Assembly: GCF_013403985.1 (NCBI RefSeq)
Contig: NZ_JABFDF010000006.1
Span: forward strand, 124,001 to 188,000
DNA: 64,000 nt
Direction of reading: 5' to 3'
Origin: Winogradskyella ludwigii
GTDB taxonomy: Bacteria; Bacteroidota; Bacteroidia; Flavobacteriales; Flavobacteriaceae
Shown here: positions 1 through 7,931 of the stretch, one piece after another
Numbering within the stretch: the stretch's first letter is position 1
Layout: each line of letters starts with the position of its first letter
Translations under genes and position numbers: made by a program
The notes under the pieces: generated by a model
Databases searched by the model: none
The model's input: the letters and a program-made list of their open reading frames with translations, nothing else
What the model was told of the DNA's origin: nothing

Positions 1-1
1 G

Positions 2-1306
2 AGACCAAATATTGCATATAATGTTAAGCATACTGATGATAAATTATTTCAGCTAGAACACCTTTTAACAACCTATTCTGGATCTTCAATTGTATATGTC
101 AGAAACAGAAGAGCAACTACTGATATTCATAATTTCTTAACTGCTAAAGGGTTTTCTTCCACGTTTTATCATGGAGGTATTACCAATAAAGAAAAGCAAG
201 ACCGTTTGCATCAATGGACCAATGGCCAGAAAGAAATTATGGTGGCAACAACCGCTTTTGGAATGGGTATTGACAAAGCCAACGTAAAAACGGTTATTCA
301 TTTTAATTTACCCGAAAGTTTAGAAAGCTATTACCAAGAAGCTGGTAGAGCTGGTAGAAATGGCGAATTAGCACATGCCATTATTTTAAAACAACATATA
401 GATGAAGACCGGCTTCGAAGTCAGTTTCTAAGTACACTCCCTTCCGTTGCTTTTGTAAAAACGGTTTATAATAGGCTTTGTAATTATTTTCAAATATCTT
501 ATGGTGAAGGAGAAAATACCTTACATCAATTCGATTTTAAATCCTTTTGTAGTCATTATAAATTAAAAGCAAGTATTACTTATAATGCGTTACTACTATT
601 AGATAGAAATGCAATTATTACACTCACACAACACTTTAATTTTAGAACCAAAATTCAGTTTATAACCACTAATGCTGTTTTGTTTAAGTATTTAGAAACA
701 CATAAGGATTTAAATATTTTAACCAAAGTACTGTTAAGAACTTATGGCGGAATTTTTGATTATGAAACGAAAGTAAATCTTGGTTTAGTAACAAAAAAAG
801 CCAATTTACCAGAACAACAAGCTATAACTCAATTACAACGTTTAGAAAAAGACGAAGTCATCAGTTTACAAATGGCAAATACAGATTCTGAAATTACGTT
901 TTTAAAACCTAGAGAAGATGCTATTACTATAAACCCGATTGCAAAAACTATTGAACAGCAACATATGTTGAAACACCAACAAATTGAATCTGTTTTACAT
1001 TATATACAAAATGATTCGGTTTGTAGAAGTCTTCAACTCCTACTTTATTTTGGAGAAAAATCGAACAAAACCTGTGGTAAATGTTCGGTTTGTATCGCAA
1101 AAGCTTCAAAAACAGCCAATACTTCAACAGCACCTGTTTCACTTCAAATTATAAAACAATTAGAAACGCAAGCATTATCTTCGCGACAATTATTGCAGCT
1201 TATTTCATGTTCTGAACAAGCGCTTCTTAAAAGTATTTCAGAATTAATAGAACTCAGAAAAATAGAATTAACACCAGCTAACACTTACATATTGCATGAC
1301 AAATAA
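2..1306 (+). CDS. recQ: ATP-dependent DNA helicase RecQ, 3' part
   Basis: RecQ unwinds DNA 3'-5' during recombination repair. The reading frame is open from base 2, so the gene is cut by the window edge; the first Met (base 206) is internal. Visible parts are helicase domain 2, with VYVRNRR near the edge, then TTAFGMGIDKANVKTVIH and the motif VI region SYYQEAGRAGRNGE. Next comes the RecQ zinc-binding element (a Cys, then CGKCSVC) and a short winged-helix-like tail. The tail ends without a recognisable HRDC domain, which fits the short RecQ paralogues common in Bacteroidota. The stop overlaps the start of fmt by 11 bases, so the two are probably co-transcribed. Confidence 0.93.
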   Translation, partial: RPNIAYNVKHTDDKLFQLEHLLTTYSGSSIVYVRNRRATTDIHNFLTAKGFSSTFYHGGITNKEKQDRLHQWTNGQKEIMVATTAFGMGIDKANVKTVIHFNLPESLESYYQEAGRAGRNGELAHAIILKQHIDEDRLRSQFLSTLPSVAFVKTVYNRLCNYFQISYGEGENTLHQFDFKSFCSHYKLKASITYNALLLLDRNAIITLTQHFNFRTKIQFITTNAVLFKYLETHKDLNILTKVLLRTYGGIFDYETKVNLGLVTKKANLPEQQAITQLQRLEKDEVISLQMANTDSEITFLKPREDAITINPIAKTIEQQHMLKHQQIESVLHYIQNDSVCRSLQLLLYFGEKSNKTCGKCSVCIAKASKTANTSTAPVSLQIIKQLETQALSSRQLLQLISCSEQALLKSISELIELRKIELTPANTYILHDK

Positions 1307-2255
1307 ACGTGATTTACGCATTGTATTCATGGGAACACCAGATTTTGCTGTTGCCACTTTAAAAACTCTTATAGACCACAATTATAAAGTTGTTGGTGTT
1401 ATTACTGCGCCAGATAAACCTGCAGGACGTGGACAAAAATTACGGGCTTCTGCAGTAAAACAATTTGCTTTAGACAACGATTTAAACATTTTACAACCTA
1501 CAAATTTAAAAGCTGAATCTTTTTTAAGTGAGTTGAAAGCTTTAAACGCCAATTTACAAATTATAGTGGCATTTAGAATGTTACCAAAAGTAGTTTGGCA
1601 AATGCCAGCGTTTGGTACGTTTAATCTTCACGCGTCTCTATTACCGCAATATAGAGGTGCTGCACCAATTCATTGGGCTATAATTAATGGTGAAACAAAA
1701 ACAGGAGTGACAACATTTTTTATTGATGAAAAAATTGATACTGGAGCCATTATACAACATCAGGAAACTGAAATAGGAACAAATACGACTGTTGGCGAAT
1801 TGCATGACGAATTAATGGCTATAGGAAGTGAACTCGTTGTTAAAACCGTTGCGCAAATTGAAAACGATGCTGTAGCCACCGTAATTCAGCCTCAAACAGA
1901 AGATTTAAAGACCGCTTACAAGCTTAACAGAGATAATTGTAAAATAGATTGGTCGCTTCCTATTGATACGGTATTTAATAAAATTAGAGGATTAAATCCA
2001 TTTCCTGCAGCTTGGTGTTATTTAGAAAATGATGATAAAAAGCCATTAAGTGTAAAAATTTATGGTGTAGAAAAGTTAGAAGAAAAACATGATTACGAAG
2101 TTGGAAAATTAATAGCATCCAAAAATGAGTTAAAAGTCGCATGTAAAGGTGGTTATATAAATATCCTAGAAATACAACTTCCAGGAAAGCGAAAAATGGA
2201 GGTGAAATCTCTTTTAAACGGGTTTAATTTTTCTGAATCGGCAAAACTGCTGTAA
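1296..2255 (+). CDS. fmt: Methionyl-tRNA formyltransferase
   Basis: Formylates Met-tRNA(fMet) with 10-formyl-tetrahydrofolate to make the initiator tRNA. At 319 aa it has normal family length. The N-terminal formyltransferase domain shows FMGTPDFA near residue 11, then the catalytic triad in family spacing: Asn110 and His112, SLLPQYRGAAP from residue 114, and Asp148 in DEKIDTG. The C-terminal OB-like domain contains INKIRGLNPFPAAW-type sequence (here FNKIRGLNPFPAAW). The start overlaps the end of recQ, so translation may be coupled. Assignment is secure. Confidence 0.97.
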   Translation: MTNKRDLRIVFMGTPDFAVATLKTLIDHNYKVVGVITAPDKPAGRGQKLRASAVKQFALDNDLNILQPTNLKAESFLSELKALNANLQIIVAFRMLPKVVWQMPAFGTFNLHASLLPQYRGAAPIHWAIINGETKTGVTTFFIDEKIDTGAIIQHQETEIGTNTTVGELHDELMAIGSELVVKTVAQIENDAVATVIQPQTEDLKTAYKLNRDNCKIDWSLPIDTVFNKIRGLNPFPAAWCYLENDDKKPLSVKIYGVEKLEEKHDYEVGKLIASKNELKVACKGGYINILEIQLPGKRKMEVKSLLNGFNFSESAKLL

Positions 2256-2303
2256 ACCCTTATTACCATTGGTTTTATGAAAAATCGACGAAACGCATAG
2301 CCT

Positions 2304-2332
2304 TTATTAACAATTGCCGCAAGTTATTAACA
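2304..2332. repeat. Paired TTATTAACA direct repeats upstream of the HU gene
   Basis: Two exact copies of TTATTAACA start 20 bases apart (2304 and 2324), about two helical turns, in the 197-bp gap between fmt and the HU gene. Each differs from a DnaA-box-like TTATCAACA at one base. They lie 27 bases and more upstream of the promoter -33 element. They could be a protein-binding site; no function is shown by the sequence. Confidence 0.35.
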
Positions 2333-2358
2333 AAAAGCCGTATTTCCCTTGCTATTAC

Positions 2359-2388
2359 TTGTGTAGCTTAATATTCCTAATAATTTTG
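2359..2388 (+). promoter_or_regulatory. Flavobacterial-type promoter for the HU gene
   Basis: TTG at 2359-2361, a 19-base spacer, and TAATTTTG at 2381-2388 exactly match the Bacteroidota housekeeping promoter TTG-N17-19-TAnnTTTG. It lies 64 bases before the HU start codon, giving a leader of roughly 55-60 nt. Confidence 0.7.
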
Positions 2389-2452
2389 TCTAAACGATTT
2401 TAAGAACTAAAATTTTAAAACCGATTTTTTAATAATTTAAAACTTATATTTT

Positions 2453-2725
2453 ATGAACAAAACAGATTTAATCAACGGAATGGCTGAGAATGCTGGTATT
2501 ACTAAAGCAGCAGCAAAAAAAGCATTAGATTCTTTATTAGTTGACATCGAAGGATCTTTACAAAAAGGTAACAGAGTATCTTTAGTAGGATTTGGTTCTT
2601 GGTCAGTATCTAGAAGAGCTGCAAGAGACGGAAGAAACCCACAAACAGGAAAGACTATACAAATCAAAGCAAAAAATGTAGTAAAATTTAAGGCAGGTTC
2701 TGACTTAAGTAGTGCTGTAAACTAA
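2453..2725 (+). CDS. HU family DNA-binding protein
   Basis: A 90-aa histone-like nucleoid protein that bends DNA as a dimer. The whole chain fits the HU/IHF fold: the helical N-terminus MNKTDLINGMAENAGITKA, the VSLVGFGSW turn, and the DNA-binding arm GRNPQTGKTIQI with the intercalating proline at residue 63. It ends with FKAGSDLSSAVN. It is transcribed alone, with its own promoter and a strong terminator, as expected for an abundant protein. Confidence 0.97.
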   Translation: MNKTDLINGMAENAGITKAAAKKALDSLLVDIEGSLQKGNRVSLVGFGSWSVSRRAARDGRNPQTGKTIQIKAKNVVKFKAGSDLSSAVN

Positions 2726-2748
2726 ACATCTTTTTGTTTAACATACTG

Positions 2749-2775
2749 AACCTGCTCTTAGAGCGGGTTTTTTTA
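2749..2775 (+). terminator. Rho-independent terminator after the HU gene
   Basis: An 8-bp stem (CCTGCTC paired with GAGCGGG plus flanking bases, one G-U pair) with a TTA loop is followed by seven or more T residues. It begins 24 bases after the HU stop codon. Confidence 0.85.
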
Positions 2776-2986
2776 TGTTTAAATTTTAACAAATACGGAA
2801 TCCATTCAATTATAAAAATTTATTCATTTTATAGAATTAACCCCTTCTAATAACTGAAATTAGCAACAAGTACATAAATCTCATTTCAACGATTACTCAA
2901 GATAAATGATATATTAAAATAAGTATTTGTTGTTTTTTTAACAAAAAAAACATAGATTTAGTAATATTTAAAATATTAAAACCAAA

Positions 2987-3541
2987 ATGAGCAAACCCGA
3001 AAAAGGCAATTTACTGATTGCCGAACCATCTATTATCGGTGACATTTCATTTAATCGTGCAGTGATTCTTTTAGCAGATCACAACGCGCTAGGTTCTGTT
3101 GGCTTTATTTTAAACAAGCCTTTAGATTATAACCTTAAAGATCTTATTGAAGGTACAGAGTCTGAGTTTCCTGTTTATAATGGTGGACCTGTAGAACAAG
3201 ACAATCTTTATTTTATTCATAAATCACCTATATTAATACCTAATAGCGTAGAAATATCTAATGGTATATTTTGGGGAGGAGACTTTAAAGTTGTGCTGGA
3301 CTTAATTAATAATGGTGAAATTTCTAGTAATGATATTCGCTTCTTTTTAGGCTATTCTGGTTGGGACGAGCAGCAATTAGACAACGAACTAAAGTCTAAC
3401 GCATGGTTAATTTCTGAAAACATCTACAATAAAGAGATTATTTCAAAGTCGTGTAACTCTTTCTGGCGCGAAAAAATGTTAGAACTTGGTGGTGACTATA
3501 GTATTTGGTCTAATGCTCCTGAAGATCCTAGTTATAATTAG
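2987..3541 (+). CDS. yqgE: YqgE/AlgH family protein
   Basis: A 184-aa member of the UPF0301 (YqgE/AlgH, DUF179) family, whose biochemical role is not established. Family marks are KGNLLIAEPSIIGDISFNRAVILL at the start (residues about 6-29), GFILNKPL, YNGGPVEQDNLYFIH and the FLGYSGWDEQQLDNEL segment. Length is typical. It stands as a single gene after a 261-base AT-rich gap and converges on the minus-strand aminotransferase gene 14 bases away. Confidence 0.93.
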   Translation: MSKPEKGNLLIAEPSIIGDISFNRAVILLADHNALGSVGFILNKPLDYNLKDLIEGTESEFPVYNGGPVEQDNLYFIHKSPILIPNSVEISNGIFWGGDFKVVLDLINNGEISSNDIRFFLGYSGWDEQQLDNELKSNAWLISENIYNKEIISKSCNSFWREKMLELGGDYSIWSNAPEDPSYN

Positions 3542-3555
3542 TACCCTTAACTAAA

Positions 3556-4407
3556 CTATATTAACCTCAACTTTGCATTAAGCTTTGTTATGATGCTCTG
3601 CGCAAAATCACTTCCATAGTCCTTTTTACGATACTTAGTAATTGGAATTATTCCCTTTATGACATTAGTTATAAATAATTCGTCTGCTTTTTGAAGTTCA
3701 AACGGACTAATAGACGCCTCTTCTACAACTACATTTACGTCTTTTGACAACAGTTCTAGTATTTGCTTTCGCATAACACCTTTTAGACAACCTTCTGCTA
3801 AAGGAGGTGTTTTAATGGTATCTCCTTTTACCAAGAATAAATTCCCATTTAAGGCTTCAATAACATTTTTGTCTGTATTAAGGATTAGGCAATTATCTAA
3901 ATCATTTTCCTGAGCGTAAATACTACCAATTACCTGAATGGCTTTATTATTAGATTTCAATCCTGAAAGTAATCCCGGAGCTACAAAATAATCTTTATAT
4001 AAATCTACAATACAGTTGGCGTTAGCATCAATGGTGTAAAATGGATTCTGATGCGGTTCTGCACTAATATTAAAAACAACTTGTGCTGTATCTGATGGCA
4101 AATACTTACCTCCTTCACCTCTATCTACATTCAGTCTAATACGAGCAGCAGCATGTAATAAATTGTTCGCTTCTAATGTTTTTAAGATTTCTGCTTCAAG
4201 GAATTCCATAGTGAAGTTCATTGGAATATCCATTCTAAGAATACGCATAGACGACATGAGTCTAAAATAATGATCTTCCCAAAAAAAGATTTTACCATTA
4301 ACCACTTTTAAGGTTTCAAAAAGGGCATCACCATATTTGTAACCTCTATTGTTAACTGTGAGTTTTGAATCTGCTTCCGAAAGTAATGTACCGTTGAAAT
4401 TTATCAT
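3556..4407 (-). CDS. Aminotransferase class IV (PabC/IlvE-like PLP enzyme)
   Basis: A fold-type IV PLP enzyme of 283 aa. The N-terminus has RGYKYGDALFETLKV (from residue 21). The likely Schiff-base lysine is Lys151 in SGLKSNNKAIQ. The cofactor-binding glutamate is Glu184 in VIEALNGNLFLVKG, followed by TPPLAEGCLKGVMR. This pattern fits aminodeoxychorismate lyase or a branched-chain/D-amino-acid aminotransferase; sequence alone does not separate them. The start codon directly abuts the T-tract of the upstream terminator, so the mRNA leader is unusual. Confidence 0.88.
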   Translation of the reverse strand: MINFNGTLLSEADSKLTVNNRGYKYGDALFETLKVVNGKIFFWEDHYFRLMSSMRILRMDIPMNFTMEFLEAEILKTLEANNLLHAAARIRLNVDRGEGGKYLPSDTAQVVFNISAEPHQNPFYTIDANANCIVDLYKDYFVAPGLLSGLKSNNKAIQVIGSIYAQENDLDNCLILNTDKNVIEALNGNLFLVKGDTIKTPPLAEGCLKGVMRKQILELLSKDVNVVVEEASISPFELQKADELFITNVIKGIIPITKYRKKDYGSDFAQSIITKLNAKLRLI

Positions 4408-4446
4408 AAAAAAAGTCTCGATTTAGTTTTAAAATTAAATCGAGAC
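4408..4446 (-). terminator. Hairpin terminator between the START-like gene and the aminotransferase gene
   Basis: Read on the minus strand, an 11-bp perfect stem (GTCTCGATTTA with TAAATCGAGAC) is followed by seven Ts. It ends exactly at the aminotransferase ATG. A TATCTTTG box (4446-4453, minus), matching the -7 consensus TAnnTTTG, overlaps the base of the stem. The hairpin may therefore sit in the leader of the downstream gene as well as terminate the upstream one. Confidence 0.8.
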
Positions 4447-4475
4447 AAAGATATGATAGATTATTTTCTTAGCGC

Positions 4476-4868
4476 TTATGCAGAACCTAAAACTTGTTTA
4501 AGGCTAGAAATTTGATTCTCCCAAAGCATCTTTCCTTCTTCAATTTCGTCTTCTTCCGCAAAGTCAGTTATCATTAAAGAGACGTCTTTCGTGATTTCAT
4601 CGACCTGTATTCTTATCTCAAAGTAGCATGAAGCCCCTTCTTCGTCATCACTTACCCAACGAAACTTAATTCGTTCGCCAGTTTTCTTACTCAACAATTT
4701 TGCTTGTTCTTCTGAGCCATCCCAGATAAAAGTAAACAGTTCTCCACGAGAATTTACGTTGTCTGCAAACCATTCTGATAAGCCTGAAGGTGTTGATATA
4801 TAAGTATATATTAGTGCTGGTGATGCCTGAATCACAAACTCAATTTCATATTTTTCTTTATCGTCCAT
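4476..4868 (-). CDS. START-like domain protein
   Basis: A 130-aa protein of the START/SRPBCC-like fold found widely in Bacteroidota. It shows KYEIEFVIQASPALIYTYISTPSGLSEWFADNV, typical of the AHSA1-like N-terminal strand-helix unit, then FTFIWDGSEE, KFRWVSDDE and a C-terminal helix WENQISSLKQVLGS. No catalytic residues are expected; such proteins bind hydrophobic ligands or act as chaperone cofactors. The function here is unknown. Transcription ends at the strong hairpin just downstream. Confidence 0.82.
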   Translation of the reverse strand: MDDKEKYEIEFVIQASPALIYTYISTPSGLSEWFADNVNSRGELFTFIWDGSEEQAKLLSKKTGERIKFRWVSDDEEGASCYFEIRIQVDEITKDVSLMITDFAEEDEIEEGKMLWENQISSLKQVLGSA

Positions 4869-4955
4869 AAGTGCATTATATTATGTGCTCAATATATACA
4901 ATTATACTTGAGTTTTAAACTTTAAACTAAAATTAATTTTTTTAGAAATTATTGT

Positions 4956-4985
4956 TTGTTGTCCTAGAAATTGTTTCTATATTTG
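4956..4985 (+). promoter_or_regulatory. Flavobacterial-type promoter upstream of tRNA-Met
   Basis: TTG (4956-4958), a 19-base spacer and TATATTTG (4978-4985) match TTG-N17-19-TAnnTTTG. It lies 65 bases before the tRNA and is the only good promoter in the gap. Confidence 0.65.
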
Positions 4986-5050
4986 CAGCCGCAAATACGT
5001 GTATGTTTAAATGTGTTAATTTGAACCTTTATATTGTAATTGCTAATTAT

Positions 5051-5124
5051 GGCGAGGTAGCTCAGTTGGTTAGAGCGTTGGATTCATAACCCAGAGGTCA
5101 CGAGTTCAAATCTCGTTCTCGCTA
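5051..5124 (+). tRNA. tRNA-Met (CAU anticodon), elongator type
   Basis: A complete cloverleaf: acceptor stem GGCGAGG with TCTCGCT (G-U at 1-72 and 7-66), D arm GCTCAGTTGGTTAGAGC, anticodon loop TTCATAA with CAT, T arm ACGAG-TTCAAAT-CTCGT, discriminator A; no encoded CCA. The anticodon stem lacks the three consecutive G-C pairs and the 1-72 mismatch of initiator tRNA, which favours the elongator. A lysidine-modified Ile2 tRNA cannot be fully excluded. Confidence 0.93.
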
Positions 5125-5131
5125 CAACAGT

Positions 5132-5164
5132 AAAAGTCTAGTACGAAAGTGCTGGACTTTTTTT
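5132..5164 (+). terminator. Terminator after tRNA-Met
   Basis: Eleven-base arms (AAGTCTAGTAC with GTGCTGGACTT, two G-U pairs) with a GAAA loop, followed by a run of Ts, 7 bases after the tRNA. Confidence 0.75.
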
Positions 5165-5203
5165 ATGCGTTACGCTGAAGCGCGCTTCAAAGCGTATAAG
5201 TAT

Positions 5204-5358
5204 AAAAAAAATCCATAGCAATGCGCTAGCATTGCGGACTTTTACTATTGTATAGCTCACCTTGAGAAGATTCAGCGAAGTTAAACGAGTAAAACAAAGC
5301 CGCAAAAGCATAAAAAAAGTCCATAACAATACGCCAGCATTATGGACTTATAAAAAAG
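5204..5358. repeat. Two diverged hairpin repeats downstream of tRNA-Met
   Basis: Two further hairpins follow the tRNA terminator. One has a GCAATGC/GCATTGC stem (5218-5235) with TCC/GGA flanks. The other has a perfect 9-bp AGTCCATAA/TTATGGACT stem (5318-5326 and 5340-5348). Both are preceded by a run of A and share a GTCC...GGACT frame with the tRNA terminator, so they look like decayed tandem copies of an 80-100 bp unit. No gene is visible between the tRNA and the minus-strand gene that ends at 5522. Confidence 0.5.
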
Positions 5359-5452
5359 TAAAACATTACTACGGAGATACTTTTATATCTCCATCCAATT
5401 AAAACTAAATGTGAAAGAAAGATATTAATAAATACTTACGCGCATATATATC

Positions 5453-5484
5453 AAAAACCCTCATAAATTAATAATGAGGGCTTT
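5453..5484 (-). terminator. Terminator for the BNR-repeat secreted protein
   Basis: A 7-bp perfect stem CCCTCAT/ATGAGGG, followed on the minus strand by TTTTTG, 38 bases beyond the stop codon of the secreted protein gene. Confidence 0.65.
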
Positions 5485-5521
5485 CTCGCAGCACAATTAG
5501 TAATAAGGGAATAATTAGTAA

Positions 5522-7825
5522 TTAATGCTTAGCAAAACGTTTAAAAGCTACGATATTGTTAGAATCTTGTACACGTAACACATAAATTCCGGCTGCTAAT
5601 TTAGAAATATCAAGTGTTGCTGCTCCTTTAAAGTCCATCACCCTTGAGCCAGACAAGTTATATACGGTAGCTTGAGCAACAAAAGCATCTTTTAATTGAA
5701 TGTAAAGCACTCCTGACGTCGGATTAGGGTAAATGACCATCTTATTATCATCTTCTGTAAAGTCAGGTGTTCCTAATACCTCAAGGTCTATGTTATATTC
5801 CATAAGTCCAATATCAAACGTACCAACAAATACCGTTACAGAATCATCCTCAAATTTATAAGATGAAGAAGCTGCACCCACACTCAACAATTGATCGTTA
5901 TAAAGTGTTGCCCACGTCTCTCCATAATCAGTAGAGTAATGCAACTCAAACAATGTAGATATACTAGTATTTGTCGTCGCTACCATAGCACCTACAGTTT
6001 CAGTTGAAAATGCAACTTTATAAATAACAGCTGTAGATTTTTGAGCCCAAGTAGCACCACCATCAGTAGACATAAAAACACCTTTATTGGTCGCCATAGC
6101 AAAAGTACCTGGCGTTAGAGGGTCTTCCTGTAAATCGAGAATGGCATCTGTAATTTCTAAAGCTTCTAAGCCTGTAGTGTTCGCCACCCAAGTGCTGCCA
6201 TCATCTGTAGACACATACACTTCAATGCCTAAAGAGAGGGTAATTGTACCACTGGCATCAATTACAATACCGTTAATATAATCTACTGTAGGTAAAACAA
6301 TATCTGTAACTACAACAGCATTTAAATCACTAAAATCAATCTTTTTTAATTGTGTTTCACCAGGATCATAGCCTGCAAAAGCCACAAGCATAGTTTCTGT
6401 ATTTGAAGGGTAGGTAGCCAAAGCAGATACGCTATTAGTAAACACACTTAGCAATTGTGTATTATTTAAACCATTATCTGAACTCATATTAAAAGCACTT
6501 CCTATAAAGCTTGAACTAAAACTAAAAACACGATTAGCAACATTGTTATCAACAAAATAGGATGCGCCTCCTGAAGAAAACGAATTTAAAGGCATCAAAT
6601 TGTAAGGAGTATCCTCTCCTGTAGTTAAGTCTCTATGTACCAAACCTTGTTGCACACCGTAGTATAAACTAGAATTGTTAACATCCGAAAAGACAGCATT
6701 AGTACCTGTACTTACAAAGTAAGGATTAGCAATAGCACTAACGGTCTCACCTCCATCGTTGGAGAACAATGGAATATAGTTAGAACTAATCACAATCTCA
6801 TCAGAGTTCTGTGGGTTATAGCTGGCATTTAAACCATAATAGTAACTGTCGGTGTTATCGTATGGATAAACATAATTGACAAAAGTAGTACCTCCATCTT
6901 CTGAAATAACTAATTCATTTTCCTCTAAAACAATGATCTGTGACGGGTTGTTATCATTAAATTTAATTTTCACAATGTTGTTTAATATACCTGATGTCCA
7001 AGTAATAGGCACTAAACTAAACGTTGTACCTCCGTCTGTAGATTTATATAAATTTTCTGGTGAAGTTCCAAAACTAATACCTGTACCTACATAAATCGTT
7101 TGATCATCTGAAGGATCAAAGGCTATAGCACTTAAATTGATGCCTGCTAACGCTTCTGTAAAAGTTAGCCCTGCATCTGTAGACACAAATAAACCGCCAT
7201 CAATGTCCGTACTACCATTACCTCTGGCTAAAAAAATAGTATCTGGATCTGAAGGACTTATGGCAACCTCATTCAAAAAAACCGTATCGTAATCATTTGT
7301 GTAATAAATCATATTCCAAGTGATACCTCCATCAGACGTATAAAAGGCTTTGCCCTCATTAAGAAACCCAACAGGAAAACCTGTATTAACTAACAGAACG
7401 TCCATATCGGAATCATAAAAATCGTAAGATTCAACATAAGCAAGATCAACTTGGTTTGGTAGTGCAATTACATTTTCCACAGATGCTGTAGCTAAATCAT
7501 AAACTACTACGGCATTTTCTGTAGTAGTTCCTGTATAGATAGAAAAAGTAAGTTTTGTACCATCGGCTGATAGTTTTAACTGCTCAATTCTTGCACTTAC
7601 TACGATGTCTAAAGAGTACAAAATAGACCAAGACGCTCCGTTATCTTCAGATACCACAATATGGTTTCCTAAGGTAATTCCGTAAATCTTATTGGGTATG
7701 TTAGCATCATAGGTTAAATCAAATATTCTACCGTAATCTGTAGCACCTGTAATTTCAACTTGAGCAAACGCGTGCTGTACTGCAAATACGAGTACCAATA
7801 AAAATAGTGTAATTGTTTTTGTCAT
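5522..7825 (-). CDS. T9SS type A sorted secreted protein with BNR/VPS10-like repeats
   Basis: A 767-aa exported protein. Residues 1-21 form a signal peptide ending AFA. The body is built of repeated sialidase/VPS10-type Asp-box motifs such as VSEDNGASW, TSDGGITW, STDGGTTF, STDDGSTW, STDGGATW and STDYGETW, which indicates a beta-propeller. The last 75 residues carry the type IX secretion sorting signal: VIYPNPTSGVLYIQL, then LSGSRVMDF, LAAGIYVLRV and a basic end. The C-terminal domain would be removed on export. No catalytic residues of a sialidase are evident, so a binding or adhesion role is more likely. Downstream of the TPR/HTH regulator gene but 106 bases apart. Confidence 0.88.
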   Translation of the reverse strand: MTKTITLFLLVLVFAVQHAFAQVEITGATDYGRIFDLTYDANIPNKIYGITLGNHIVVSEDNGASWSILYSLDIVVSARIEQLKLSADGTKLTFSIYTGTTTENAVVVYDLATASVENVIALPNQVDLAYVESYDFYDSDMDVLLVNTGFPVGFLNEGKAFYTSDGGITWNMIYYTNDYDTVFLNEVAISPSDPDTIFLARGNGSTDIDGGLFVSTDAGLTFTEALAGINLSAIAFDPSDDQTIYVGTGISFGTSPENLYKSTDGGTTFSLVPITWTSGILNNIVKIKFNDNNPSQIIVLEENELVISEDGGTTFVNYVYPYDNTDSYYYGLNASYNPQNSDEIVISSNYIPLFSNDGGETVSAIANPYFVSTGTNAVFSDVNNSSLYYGVQQGLVHRDLTTGEDTPYNLMPLNSFSSGGASYFVDNNVANRVFSFSSSFIGSAFNMSSDNGLNNTQLLSVFTNSVSALATYPSNTETMLVAFAGYDPGETQLKKIDFSDLNAVVVTDIVLPTVDYINGIVIDASGTITLSLGIEVYVSTDDGSTWVANTTGLEALEITDAILDLQEDPLTPGTFAMATNKGVFMSTDGGATWAQKSTAVIYKVAFSTETVGAMVATTNTSISTLFELHYSTDYGETWATLYNDQLLSVGAASSSYKFEDDSVTVFVGTFDIGLMEYNIDLEVLGTPDFTEDDNKMVIYPNPTSGVLYIQLKDAFVAQATVYNLSGSRVMDFKGAATLDISKLAAGIYVLRVQDSNNIVAFKRFAKH

Positions 7826-7931
7826 AATGATTCGTTTTAGTGAACATCAATATTCTCCAATACTAATCACAATTACTAAATTCTTCAAACAATTAGTGCG
7901 ACAGTAACAATAAAAAGTGTGACATTAACAC

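Noticed and set aside
206..1306. recQ starting at the first Met
   Set aside because: The frame is open to the window edge with helicase motif sequence upstream, so that Met is internal.
5051..5124. Initiator tRNA or tRNA-Ile2 instead of elongator Met
   Set aside because: No initiator hallmarks (three G-C pairs, 1-72 mismatch); Ile2 remains possible only by modification, which sequence does not show.
5138..5329. Minus-strand 63-codon frame behind the tRNA
   Set aside because: It only reads through the hairpin repeats; composition follows the repeats.
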